Positions 1 through 6,226 of a DNA stretch of 9,016 bases are shown here, in pieces. Positions within the stretch are counted from its first letter, which is position 1. Each line of letters starts with the position of its first letter. Both the position numbers and the translations under genes were made by a program. Where the stretch lies: positions 1 to 9,016 of the forward strand of contig CALELI010000023.1 in assembly GCA_937902455.1 (NCBI GenBank), in the 5' to 3' direction. The notes under the pieces were generated by a model. It was given only the letters and a program-made list of their open reading frames with translations. It ran no database searches and was not told where the DNA came from. Source of the DNA: an uncultured Prevotellaceae bacterium (lineage in GTDB: Bacteria > Bacteroidota > Bacteroidia > Bacteroidales > Bacteroidaceae).

Positions 1-2382
1 GCAGTTAACAGCGCACTGCATATCGAACGAGGAGTATTTGTACCACGCATTACAAGCGTAATTGTGGACCAGAGCCTCTTTAGTTGACGGATTGCAGATG
101 TAGTATTCCTGACGGTAGTTGTCGTCAAAGCAGTAGCACTCAGAAAGATGGAACTCTTCGAGCGTTGCATAGACTCGGTCGGAAATACGTGATGCCTGTC
201 TCTCGTCGCTGGAAAGAGCAGATGAGTAATACGAGCCGTTCTTCCATTCGTAGATATCGCCTCTAAACAGAGTACGAGGCGAGTTGAGTATCAGCCTAAC
301 CTGTCCTTTAGCCGTATTGCCTATAGCCTTATTAATCGGCTTGGAGTAGAACGCATGAAGCGTCTTCCCTTCTGCGTCTGTTAGGTTGCTATACGTAGTG
401 GCCCAAGCACTGTCTGATTTGAAACAGATGAGCTGTGAGTAGTGGCGTATGAGCTGGGTAATAGGCGTGTTCTCTTCGCCGTAGGTAACTACATTCAGGT
501 CAGGGAAATAATCAGCACGATAATTCCCGAAATAATCAATGTCAGAATACAGAGCTTTATTAGTGCCATCACCATAAATAAATACAAGTGCATCGGTGCT
601 ACCGCTATATAGTTCAAAGTCTGTCATCTTAGTGACTTCTTCTCTGAACGTGGATGCAGCAGTATAACCGATTTCAATTACATCAGAACCAAGCTTAGGA
701 GCAAGCTCTTCCTTTACAGAGAAAAAGTCGACCGTAGGCGCGGTAGTGAATTTGATAGAGTTCGTTTCGCTGTTATACGAATAGCCTTTGTCATCAGACA
801 TCGTAACATCGTCGACTTTTACCACTACGGACGTAACCTCATCGTTAAGCTTGAACGTTGTGCGCACTCCATCGCCTTCGAATTCTCGTTCGAAAGTACC
901 ATAGATTGTCTCTTCAAAGCGTAATTCTGAACCAGTTATAGGTGCGGTGACGAAAGTGACTTTGTTCTTCTTGCTATTGATAAGAACATCGCCAGTAGTA
1001 AATGCGACAGTTATCTTGTCAGCGTCAGCGAGAGTGCCGGAAACAGAGATACCGTATTCAGCAAGAGATACTTCCTCATCGTTGAGTTTCCATTTCGTCT
1101 CGCTAAGATTGTAGATAAATTCGCTCGTGCCAGATTCTGTTATCTTCTTCAGCCAAGTCTCGATGTTAAAGACAATTGATAGGTCGGCATTCGAACTGGT
1201 TACTTCGTAACTACCGAGCGTCTTCTTAACATTGTCGATAAAGACATCGGTTACTTCTTTGATGTACTGGTTTGACAATCCATAAGACTGATTTGTGCCA
1301 ATGGCTGAAATCTTCTCAGTCTTTGTCGTATCGAGCGTACACGCGATATTTATAGCCGCCTCATCAGCAGGCGCATTGGTAAAGATTACTGCGTTGTCTT
1401 CAAACGTATAATCGCCTACGAGTGTTTCGCCGCTTATGATTACATCTATCTTTGAAGGATTAGGATTAGTAAGAAAGAACTCGGTAGTCGAACCGTCTCC
1501 GTGAAATCCTTCTAATCCTTCAAATGTGACAGTGCCGTTGAACTTATCTACGCTGTAAAGACGAGGAGTGATATACTCGCCAGTCTCATTCAGCATAACG
1601 TAGTCGATGCTCAGAAGGTCTTTCTCTGGGAGCTGGAACTTAGCGGTCTTGCCGTCAGAGCTAAACCAGATACGTCGCATACCGTTAAGCTTATTAACCT
1701 GCTCAAGCAGTTTACCTGAACCAGTCTCAGCCTGAGCAGAAGTACTGATAAGTGGACGATAGCCATCTACAACCGAAAGACGCTCTCCGTCATACTGCAT
1801 ATACTCAACACCGTTAAGAATGTAGACGATACCGCTAAACGGGAAGAACGAGCATCTATTTGTCGTGTCGAAGTGGCCAAGGTCGATTGCGTAAGAGATA
1901 GTAAATACACGTTCAGCTTTCGGCGGTATTGAGAACGTTACTTTGTTGCCTTCAAGCGTAATAGTCTCGCCAGCTTCTTCGTAGTCGTAGTCATAGGAAG
2001 TGGCGACTGCCTTAGCGTCAGGCTCGGAGAGCGTGAACTCTACTGTCTCATCATCGCCGGTAAATGTTTCACGGAAAACATCGTCGATGCGATAGTCCCA
2101 GAGTTTCCACATCCTGCCAGCGCAAGCGGCTATCATCTCCTGTTTGCCATCGATAATGCCTTCCCAGATACCAGTCACTTTGTCGGCATCCGAGCCAAGC
2201 TTTGCTACGGTTCGAGTACCGTCTCTGCGTCTGATATTCTGGTCACGGGTTACACGCCAGTTCTCACACGCAGAAGCTTCGCCCATCTTCAGTTTGGTAT
2301 CGCCGTCAGGGTTCTCGTTCAGCCCAAGCCATTTGACTATCCTGAACGTTCTCTCTTCAACGGCGGTTCTTAGCGTAGCCAT
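1..2382 (-). CDS. P22 gp10-like phage stabilisation / tail-hub protein, C-terminus cut off
   Basis: The frame is open without a stop from the ATG at 2382 to base 1, giving 794 codons of a protein that continues past the window. The start follows AGGTGG (2389-2394, spacer 6) inside the end of the upstream gene. The N-terminus has a pattern common in phage stabilisation/closure proteins: WLGLNENPDGD (about residue 19), then ENWRVTRDQNIRRRDGTR, where a list of strands seems to begin. Short strand-rich blocks such as KQEMIAACAGRMWKLWD and GIVYILNGVEYMQYDG look like beta-propeller blades, and the far end (DDNYRQEYYIC, then ALVHNYACNAWYKY) has the aromatic 'NNAWY' look of the same family. Between them lie roughly five divergent Ig-like repeats starting near residues 109, 241, 295, 418 and 503. 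By family knowledge such proteins plug the portal vertex and retain packaged DNA. The beta-rich structural role is well supported; the gp10 assignment is inference. Confidence 0.72.
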   Translation of the reverse strand, partial: MATLRTAVEERTFRIVKWLGLNENPDGDTKLKMGEASACENWRVTRDQNIRRRDGTRTVAKLGSDADKVTGIWEGIIDGKQEMIAACAGRMWKLWDYRIDDVFRETFTGDDETVEFTLSEPDAKAVATSYDYDYEEAGETITLEGNKVTFSIPPKAERVFTISYAIDLGHFDTTNRCSFFPFSGIVYILNGVEYMQYDGERLSVVDGYRPLISTSAQAETGSGKLLEQVNKLNGMRRIWFSSDGKTAKFQLPEKDLLSIDYVMLNETGEYITPRLYSVDKFNGTVTFEGLEGFHGDGSTTEFFLTNPNPSKIDVIISGETLVGDYTFEDNAVIFTNAPADEAAINIACTLDTTKTEKISAIGTNQSYGLSNQYIKEVTDVFIDNVKKTLGSYEVTSSNADLSIVFNIETWLKKITESGTSEFIYNLSETKWKLNDEEVSLAEYGISVSGTLADADKITVAFTTGDVLINSKKNKVTFVTAPITGSELRFEETIYGTFEREFEGDGVRTTFKLNDEVTSVVVKVDDVTMSDDKGYSYNSETNSIKFTTAPTVDFFSVKEELAPKLGSDVIEIGYTAASTFREEVTKMTDFELYSGSTDALVFIYGDGTNKALYSDIDYFGNYRADYFPDLNVVTYGEENTPITQLIRHYSQLICFKSDSAWATTYSNLTDAEGKTLHAFYSKPINKAIGNTAKGQVRLILNSPRTLFRGDIYEWKNGSYYSSALSSDERQASRISDRVYATLEEFHLSECYCFDDNYRQEYYICNPSTKEALVHNYACNAWYKYSSFDMQCAVNC
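325..2058 (-). repeat. Divergent tandem beta-sandwich (Ig-like) repeats inside the stabilisation protein
   Basis: Within the large gene at the left edge, the same protein pattern recurs: G-D-G-x-T-x-x-F-x-L, then a hydrophobic-alternating strand, then a Y/D turn, then I-x-F-T-x-A-P. Visible copies start at GDDETVEFTL (residue 109), SSDGKTAKFQLP (241), GDGSTTEFFLT (295), SGTSEFIYNL (418) and GDGVRTTFKLND (503). Closing strands include NKVTFSIPP, GTVTFEG, NAVIFTNAP, NKVTFVTAP and NSIKFTTAP. The copies are divergent at the DNA level, so this is an old protein-level duplication or repeated insertion, not a recent DNA repeat. The coordinate limits are approximate. Confidence 0.6.
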
Positions 2383-2385
2383 AAC

Positions 2386-2871
2386 TTACCACCTACTGAA
2401 GTTCTGATACGGCCACCAGCCGTGCCAGTTGCCATCATCGTCGTATTCACCAAAGCCATAGACATCTTCGATAGCACCAGCCTGAGACGGCTTGCCTTTC
2501 TCTGCGGCTTTCAGCAACTCGTAGTATCTCTGCTGGAGATAGTCTGCAAGAGACGGGTTCTCGTCAGAGAGAAGTCCTGCTGCAAGGCCATAAGGAAGTA
2601 CTGTCTGTATGATGTAATCATCTAAGAAGATGTCGCTTTCGAAGTCGGTTATTCTGGGACAGATAGGGCGCTTGCCCGGTTCTACTGCTTTGAACGTATC
2701 AGAGTACGGAAAGCATTCGCCCCTGAGAGTATTGATAATGCTAAGGCTACGATTCTTATATTCCTTAGTATCGGGGTAGTCAGTTTCGCCATCGCTCTCT
2801 CGCGTCTCGTCTATGAGATGCATAGCTGCATCGAAAATGTACTGCGCCGAATGTTCGTTAATCTCGGCCAT
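2386..2871 (-). CDS. Head-tail connector / adaptor-like protein
   Basis: A 161-aa acidic, mainly helical protein. The first part (EHSAQYIFDAAMHLIDE, then NRSLSIINTLRGE) and the central DDYIIQTVLPYGLAAGLLSDENPSLADYLQQRYYELL form the helix-turn-helix bundle layout of small head-completion proteins that sit under the portal (gp6/gp4-type adaptors). The C-terminus is strikingly aromatic (NWHGWWPYQNFSRW), plausibly a contact strand for the next ring. The start is fixed by a strong SD, AAGGAGGC (2876-2883), four bases from the ATG. The stop lies 3 bases before the start of the gp10-like gene, so the two are probably translationally coupled. It is the first gene after a strong terminator that follows the capsid gene. 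Position between the capsid and gp10-like genes supports the connector call; sequence alone would leave it as a hypothetical structural protein. Confidence 0.55.
   Translation of the reverse strand: MAEINEHSAQYIFDAAMHLIDETRESDGETDYPDTKEYKNRSLSIINTLRGECFPYSDTFKAVEPGKRPICPRITDFESDIFLDDYIIQTVLPYGLAAGLLSDENPSLADYLQQRYYELLKAAEKGKPSQAGAIEDVYGFGEYDDDGNWHGWWPYQNFSRW
2389..2394 (-). promoter_or_regulatory. Ribosome binding site for the gp10-like gene
   Basis: AGGTGG on the minus strand, 6 bases before the ATG at 2382. It overlaps the last codons of the connector-like gene, which supports coupled translation and fixes the start of the long frame that has no stop in the window. Confidence 0.7.
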
Positions 2872-2884
2872 AAAAGCCTCCTTG

Positions 2885-2922
2885 TAAAAAATAAGGGAGA
2901 AGGGGAAATTCCCCCTCTCCCC
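2885..2922 (-). terminator. Strong intrinsic terminator after the major capsid gene
   Basis: On the minus strand an 11-bp G-rich stem (arms 2911-2921 and 2895-2905; one G-T wobble) closes a 5-base AATTT loop and is followed by TTATTTTTT. It starts 12 bases after the capsid stop and ends just before the SD of the connector-like gene. No obvious promoter lies between it and that gene, so connector and gp10-like genes probably depend on read-through. This is a common way to make capsid transcripts far outnumber those for low-copy vertex proteins. Confidence 0.88.
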
Positions 2923-2933
2923 GTTAAGGTTAA

Positions 2934-4007
2934 TTAGGCGTCTACTGCGGATGCAATAGCAGAATCGACAGAACCTGTCTTGGTTGCGTAGGCTTTAACA
3001 ACAGTTCCCGCGGTTACAGTCACAGGCGTTGCGCCTTCTGAGCCGTCATAAGTCTTTGCGGTTGCGGAGACTTTCGGGTTAGTACCATCAGTGGTGTACT
3101 TAATACTGGTTGCGCCAGTAGACGTAATCGTCACGGTGTGGCTGGAAATGGTAATGGTCGGTGTTACAGCGACGCCGCTCTGAGAGTACAGGAAGATACC
3201 ATCGGCTTTGTTCGCGAGAACGAAAGCGTCAGTTCTTACGAGACCTTCAAGCAGAGTACCGTAGAGGCCGGGAACTTGGTCGTCGGAACGAAGCATCTTC
3301 AGCTTCTGAGGGTCAGCAGATGCTTTCTTATGCTTAATCATGAACTCGATACCAGTCGGCATCCAAGTATCAGGAACGCCTACGATAGGCATATTGTCAA
3401 GGTGAGTCACCATGCCGTTGACAATGTTCTTCTCGGTGTATTTGTCATTGTACTGGAGTTCGGTTGCCAGTCTGGTCTTAACAGTCATGCTGATAGGCAT
3501 GAAGCAGATACGACCGTCATGGGGAACTGCTGCGTTGTCGAGAGCTGCGCCTGCATTCAGGAGAGCTTCAACAACGGTGGATTTGGTCAGTGCGGTGGCG
3601 TTGATGACGCCCTGACCTGCGCCGTTTGCCCATCTGGACAGACGGTACTTATCGATTTCGGGAACAACATCTTCGTCCCAAATCTGTTTCATGATGGCGT
3701 TTGCCTTCATGATGTTGGCTTGGTCCTGATTCAGAACACCATCAATGGTCTGGCGGAACGTAATGTTCTTAGAGAGCTGATAGGTGTTGATTTCATCGGA
3801 CATCTCGTAGACATTCGCGCCGAGGCGAGAGTCAAAAGCTCTGGTCGGGTCGTAGGTCTGGAGAGTACCGTGGCCGATAGTCCATACTTTGATTGCTTCA
3901 GAACCTTCCCAGCTATAGTCGTGACCACAAGCTGCTTCGGTGATGGACTTATGCATATATCTCTTATCAAGAAGAGTAGAGTAAGTAGTACGTAAATTTC
4001 TTGCCAT
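2934..4007 (-). CDS. Major capsid protein with C-terminal chitobiase/Fn3-associated-like domain
   Basis: A 357-aa protein. Residues 1 to about 275 look like an HK97-fold coat protein of the N4-gp56/P22-like group: MARNLRTTYSTLLDKR start, the middle VNALLNAG-type segment (VEALLNAGAALDNAAVPHDGRICFMPI, about 146-172), and the closing TDAFVLANKADGIFLY (259-274). Residues from about 283 to the end (TPTITISS, then IKYTTDGTNP, then VTAGTVVKAYATKTG and SVDSAIASAV) match the chitobiase/beta-hexosaminidase C-terminal or Fn3-associated beta-sandwich pattern, which in a coat protein would sit on the outside of the shell. The gene starts 19 bases after the scaffold stop, with an AAAGGA SD (4018-4023) 10 bases before the ATG. 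Immediate scaffold upstream and a strong terminator downstream both fit the capsid role. The exact coat-protein family is inferred from pattern only. Confidence 0.85.
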   Translation of the reverse strand: MARNLRTTYSTLLDKRYMHKSITEAACGHDYSWEGSEAIKVWTIGHGTLQTYDPTRAFDSRLGANVYEMSDEINTYQLSKNITFRQTIDGVLNQDQANIMKANAIMKQIWDEDVVPEIDKYRLSRWANGAGQGVINATALTKSTVVEALLNAGAALDNAAVPHDGRICFMPISMTVKTRLATELQYNDKYTEKNIVNGMVTHLDNMPIVGVPDTWMPTGIEFMIKHKKASADPQKLKMLRSDDQVPGLYGTLLEGLVRTDAFVLANKADGIFLYSQSGVAVTPTITISSHTVTITSTGATSIKYTTDGTNPKVSATAKTYDGSEGATPVTVTAGTVVKAYATKTGSVDSAIASAVDA

Positions 4008-4026
4008 AAGGCGTTATCCTTTCATA

Positions 4027-4842
4027 TCAATCATAGGCATCCCAAAGCTCCTCTACTTTAGATTTGGCGGCTTTGGTGCCGCTGCTGGCAGAACTGCCTG
4101 CGGCGTGCTGCCTGTTTTCGTTTTCCTGTCTAAGTGCGGCTATCTCCTCCATAGCTTTATCGAGCTGGCCACGCAGATTGTTCCTGTCGTAAGAGCCATA
4201 AGCATCGACGAGAGAAACGCCGTTGCGAACTGAATCCCAAACAGACTGAGGAATATCCTCTGCCTTAATGTTGGGGAACTGTTTAGTAAAGTTTGCTATG
4301 TCAGCATCCATAGACTGCTGGGCAGACTGCGGCTGCTGAGTTGCGGGAGTTGCGTTGTTGATTCTGGCCATCGCCTGTTCGTAGGTAATGCCCTCTTGGT
4401 CTGAGAGGACTCTCGCTCTGGTGTCAGCCATGAAATCGTCAAGAGAATCAAAGTCGCCCTTCATCTCATTGAGGAAAGTCTCATACTTATCGGCTCGTGC
4501 CTTTTCGGTATCAGCCTTTTCCCTCTGTCGGTCGTAATCCATGCCCTTCTGAATCTTCTCGACAGCATCTTTTCTGTCTTCGGGATTCTTGAGGTCATAG
4601 CGTTTTACGTCCTCGAAATGCTTCGTATCAAGATAACGGTCTGCATCTTCATCGTTAGCATTAGCTTCGGGTTTCTCAGTCTCGGTGTTAGCGGTCTCTT
4701 CGGAAGGCTGGTCTGCCTCTGCCTCGGATTCGCTGTCCTGAAAACCTTCTACTTCTTTTGTATCATCTTCGGGAAACTGAACATCTCCCCAGCCCTCATC
4801 GAGGTCATCCTGTGCGTACATCTGAAGTTCGTTTTCGTCCAT
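4027..4842 (-). CDS. Capsid scaffolding protein
   Basis: A 271-aa, very hydrophilic, strongly acidic protein. The first 65 residues are almost all D/E/Q/T/N (EDDTKEVEGFQDSESEAEAD), followed by charged helices (about residues 75-125, rich in E/K/R, e.g. DRQREKADTEKARADKYE), a Q/A/T linker (TPATQQPQSAQQS), and a late coiled coil (LDKAMEEIAALRQENENRQ) with a small basic patch (TKAAKSKVEELWDAYD) at the end. This is the usual composition of phage scaffolds, where the C-terminal helical end contacts the coat protein. Start: ATG after AGGAGGA (4851-4857), 8 bases away. It is the first gene of the promoter-driven capsid unit, directly before the coat gene. There is no conserved catalytic residue or protease motif, so a fused maturation protease is unlikely. 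Confidence 0.8.
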   Translation of the reverse strand: MDENELQMYAQDDLDEGWGDVQFPEDDTKEVEGFQDSESEAEADQPSEETANTETEKPEANANDEDADRYLDTKHFEDVKRYDLKNPEDRKDAVEKIQKGMDYDRQREKADTEKARADKYETFLNEMKGDFDSLDDFMADTRARVLSDQEGITYEQAMARINNATPATQQPQSAQQSMDADIANFTKQFPNIKAEDIPQSVWDSVRNGVSLVDAYGSYDRNNLRGQLDKAMEEIAALRQENENRQHAAGSSASSGTKAAKSKVEELWDAYD

Positions 4843-4890
4843 AAAAATATTCCTCCTTGCCTATGGTCGGGCAATTACGTTTATATTCCT

Positions 4891-4913
4891 AAAAAACGGC
4901 GGTTAAACCGTTT
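4891..4913 (-). terminator. Leader terminator ahead of the scaffold gene
   Basis: AAACGG (4908-4913) pairs with CCGTTT across an 8-base loop, and six Ts follow CCG (4891-4896, three of them in the stem). It lies only about 25-45 bases downstream of the predicted start of transcription from the promoter at 4945-4973, so it sits inside the leader of the scaffold-capsid transcript as well as downstream of the lysis genes. The stem is short, so it is likely partial rather than complete. Confidence 0.5.
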
Positions 4914-4939
4914 CTACGGGCGTTTTTACGCTTCCGCGT
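4908..4939 (-). promoter_or_regulatory. Chain of mutually exclusive tetraloop hairpins in the scaffold leader
   Basis: Reading the minus strand from 4939: ACGC-GGAA-GCGT (4928-4939), then GCGT-AAAA-ACGC (4920-4931, sharing the GCGT arm), then CCGT-AGAA-ACGG (4908-4919, sharing ACGG with the terminator stem). All are 4-bp stems with 4-base loops, and the last one would block the terminator. This is the geometry of an attenuator, but each stem is weak and a real switch is inference. Confidence 0.35.
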
Positions 4940-4944
4940 TACAA

Positions 4945-4973
4945 AGTATAGTTCAATTAAACTGAACTTGCAA
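4945..4973 (-). promoter_or_regulatory. Sigma-70-type promoter for the scaffold-capsid unit
   Basis: On the minus strand TTGCAA (4968-4973; 4 of 6 to consensus) is followed by exactly 17 bases and TATACT (4945-4950; 5 of 6). An A/T-rich AAAAATTTT block lies just upstream. Transcription would begin near 4938, about 95 bases before the scaffold ATG. The holin stop lies 11 bases upstream of the -35 box. Confidence 0.72.
4950..4968. promoter_or_regulatory. Inverted repeat filling the promoter spacer; candidate operator
   Basis: AGTTCA and TGAACT (arms 4963-4968 and 4950-4955) form a perfect 6-bp inverted repeat separated by 7 bases. Its centre coincides with the centre of the 17-base -35/-10 spacer, touching both boxes. 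A dimeric repressor or activator bound here would contact the polymerase site directly. No matching regulator gene is in the window. Confidence 0.42.
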
Positions 4974-4983
4974 GCTAAAATTT

Positions 4984-5205
4984 TTAGTGTTTTGGTTGGT
5001 ATGGTTCAGAAGCCTCAACTTCGGGTAGGCCAGTAGCTATCGCTAAAAGGATAGACATGATGAAAGAAAGCAGTACAGTTGATACTACAACTTTCCAATC
5101 TACCTCGCTGAAAAGCTTGCAAGAGCCGATAACGGCGATTGCAGATTCAGCTACAGTTCGAACTGCTCTGGTTAGAGCCTTCATCCAGAATTCTTTAGTG
5201 AACAT
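4984..5205 (-). CDS. Holin, phage r1t type
   Basis: A 73-aa membrane protein. It begins FTKEFWMKALTRAVRTVAES, followed by one hydrophobic segment (about residues 14-31, AIAVIG), a short turn with the family-typical VDWKVV (35-40), and a second membrane segment (about 40-59, STVLLSFIMSILLAIATGL), then a short polar tail. The W-x-K-A-L-T-R-A-x-R-T-x-A-E and VDW blocks are those of the r1t holin family. Holins pore the inner membrane at a set time so that the lysozyme reaches the wall. The SD AAGGAGA overlaps the TAA of the upstream XhlA-like gene, 10 bases separating that stop from this ATG. It is the last gene of the lysis cassette; the scaffold promoter starts just after its stop. Confidence 0.85.
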   Translation of the reverse strand: MFTKEFWMKALTRAVRTVAESAIAVIGSCKLFSEVDWKVVVSTVLLSFIMSILLAIATGLPEVEASEPYQPKH

Positions 5206-5215
5206 GGTTATCTCC

Positions 5216-5419
5216 TTATACGTTGAATATTAGTTTAACAAGCACGCCGACAAGGGCCGTTGACAGTACACCTACACCCCACAAGATTGCCGATAGCTTC
5301 GTATTGATTACTGCAAACTGCGTGTCCTTCTCAGCCATTTTCTTTTCCAGTGTCTCGACTCGTTTCTCGATTCTGTTCAGCTCTGCTTTGGTTGCGTATG
5401 TTACATCATCCATTGGCAT
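5216..5419 (-). CDS. XhlA-like membrane protein (lysis accessory)
   Basis: A 67-aa protein with an N-terminal coiled coil (about residues 11-40, AELNRIEKRVETLEKKMAEK with heptad-spaced I/V/L) and one C-terminal membrane segment (about 43-65, SAILWGVGVLSTALVGVLVKLIF). This is the layout of haemolysin XhlA-type proteins, which accompany holins in Gram-positive phages and prophages. A frame with a TTG codon extends to 5464 and would overlap the lysozyme by 44 bases, but I chose the ATG at 5419 because a textbook AGGAGG (5429-5434) lies 9 bases upstream, and the start then follows the lysozyme TAA by a single base. A second ATG at 5413 is also possible. Confidence 0.75.
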   Translation of the reverse strand: MPMDDVTYATKAELNRIEKRVETLEKKMAEKDTQFAVINTKLSAILWGVGVLSTALVGVLVKLIFNV

Positions 5420-5420
5420 A

Positions 5421-6194
5421 TTAGGATACCTCCTCACTGAAAAGAATATATACAAGCTGGACAAAGTCTTCTTCTACGTCCAGACCGTATTTGCTTGCAA
5501 ATGACTTTAAGGCCGTCATTGTGCCGTCACGGACATCCTTATCTACTGCAAGGTCATAGCCGTGCGCTCTCAGAAGCGACTGTACTGCGTTGCCATACCA
5601 AGTCTTGTCACCGTATTTGACGACGTGGATGCCGCCGACGATTACAGGCTTATCGCTTGTTTCTGCGTTATCGCTTGTCTCAGCTTGATACAAGCCGTCG
5701 CCGACACCTTTGTACTTGTCGTAGTATTTCTGTCCAAGTCCTGCACGATAGTTCTGTTGTGCATACATATTGGCAGGTCTTTCAAACTCAAGCAGAAAAG
5801 CGTTGCTCGCTTCTGCTACGGATGTAGCATTGAGAAGCTTGTTGTAGCAGGACGTATATTCGTTTTTCAGCTCACGCAGCAGGAATTGACACTGCATTTC
5901 TTCATCAGCTATGGATACGTTGTACTGCTGACAGAGGTCGTACAAGCCTGCCTTGCGAGACGGAAACGTCCACTGGCACAAGCCGTAACCGTAAGCATCG
6001 TACATGAACTGTTCTTTTGTATATATGCCGTTGTCGACGTTGCGTGTATAGTCAGCATCGGATATTGCGCTTCTGTCCTCTACGTTATTGGAACGCAAAG
6101 CAGATTCAGCTTCCATGTTGCCAATGATTCCGGCAACTGCGTAGTCGTTGAAGCCGTAAGACTTTAACTCCTGCCATATTGATTGTTCACTCAT
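5421..6194 (-). CDS. Phage lysozyme (tail-lysozyme type) with C-terminal wall-binding-like domain
   Basis: A 257-aa peptidoglycan hydrolase. The N-terminal domain (about residues 3-163) has the phage-tail-type lysozyme signature: YGFNDYAVAGIIGNMEAESAL with candidate catalytic glutamates E28 or E30, GYGLCQWTFPSRK (70-81), and FLLEFERPANMYAQQNYR (133-150) before the Tyr-rich end of the fold. A linker with a short self-duplication (AETSDNAETSDKP, 171-183) leads to a C-terminal part (about 186-250: VKYGDKTWYGNAVQSLLRAHGYDLAVDKDVRDGTMTALKSF) that resembles peptidoglycan-binding helical repeats. There is no signal peptide, so export through the holin is expected. SD AAAGGAGA (5 bases before the ATG). 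It heads the lysis cassette, with XhlA-like and holin genes immediately after. It could alternatively be virion-associated. Confidence 0.83.
   Translation of the reverse strand: MSEQSIWQELKSYGFNDYAVAGIIGNMEAESALRSNNVEDRSAISDADYTRNVDNGIYTKEQFMYDAYGYGLCQWTFPSRKAGLYDLCQQYNVSIADEEMQCQFLLRELKNEYTSCYNKLLNATSVAEASNAFLLEFERPANMYAQQNYRAGLGQKYYDKYKGVGDGLYQAETSDNAETSDKPVIVGGIHVVKYGDKTWYGNAVQSLLRAHGYDLAVDKDVRDGTMTALKSFASKYGLDVEEDFVQLVYILFSEEVS
5429..5434 (-). promoter_or_regulatory. Ribosome binding site that sets the XhlA-like start
   Basis: AGGAGG on the minus strand lies inside the 3' end of the lysozyme gene, 9 bases before the ATG at 5419. It rules against the upstream TTG codon in the same frame. 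Confidence 0.7.
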
Positions 6195-6226
6195 AGTGTC
6201 TCCTTTATTTGCTGGTAGATGTTCAT

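Noticed and set aside
3138..3995. 285-codon open frame on the plus strand
   Set aside because: It lies wholly antisense to the major capsid gene, is Cys-rich without any family pattern, and has no convincing SD; every supported gene in the window is on the minus strand.
4618..4965. 115-codon plus-strand open frame running across the scaffold start and the control region
   Set aside because: The apparent membrane-like stretch is the complement of the acidic scaffold N-terminus, and it would cross the promoter and terminator in the opposite direction.
4975..4987. A/T-only inverted repeat CTAAAA/TTTTAG over the holin stop, as a terminator
   Set aside because: Nearly all A-T pairs with a one-base centre cannot form a stable hairpin; more likely part of the A/T-rich block upstream of the promoter.
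5420..5464. TTG-initiated extension of the XhlA-like gene
   Set aside because: It would overlap the lysozyme by 44 bases with no SD upstream, whereas the ATG at 5419 has AGGAGG at a good distance.
5562..6167. 201-codon plus-strand open frame
   Set aside because: Antisense to the lysozyme gene, whose motifs and neighbours are clear; hydrophobic, Val/Cys-rich translation typical of a reverse-strand shadow.
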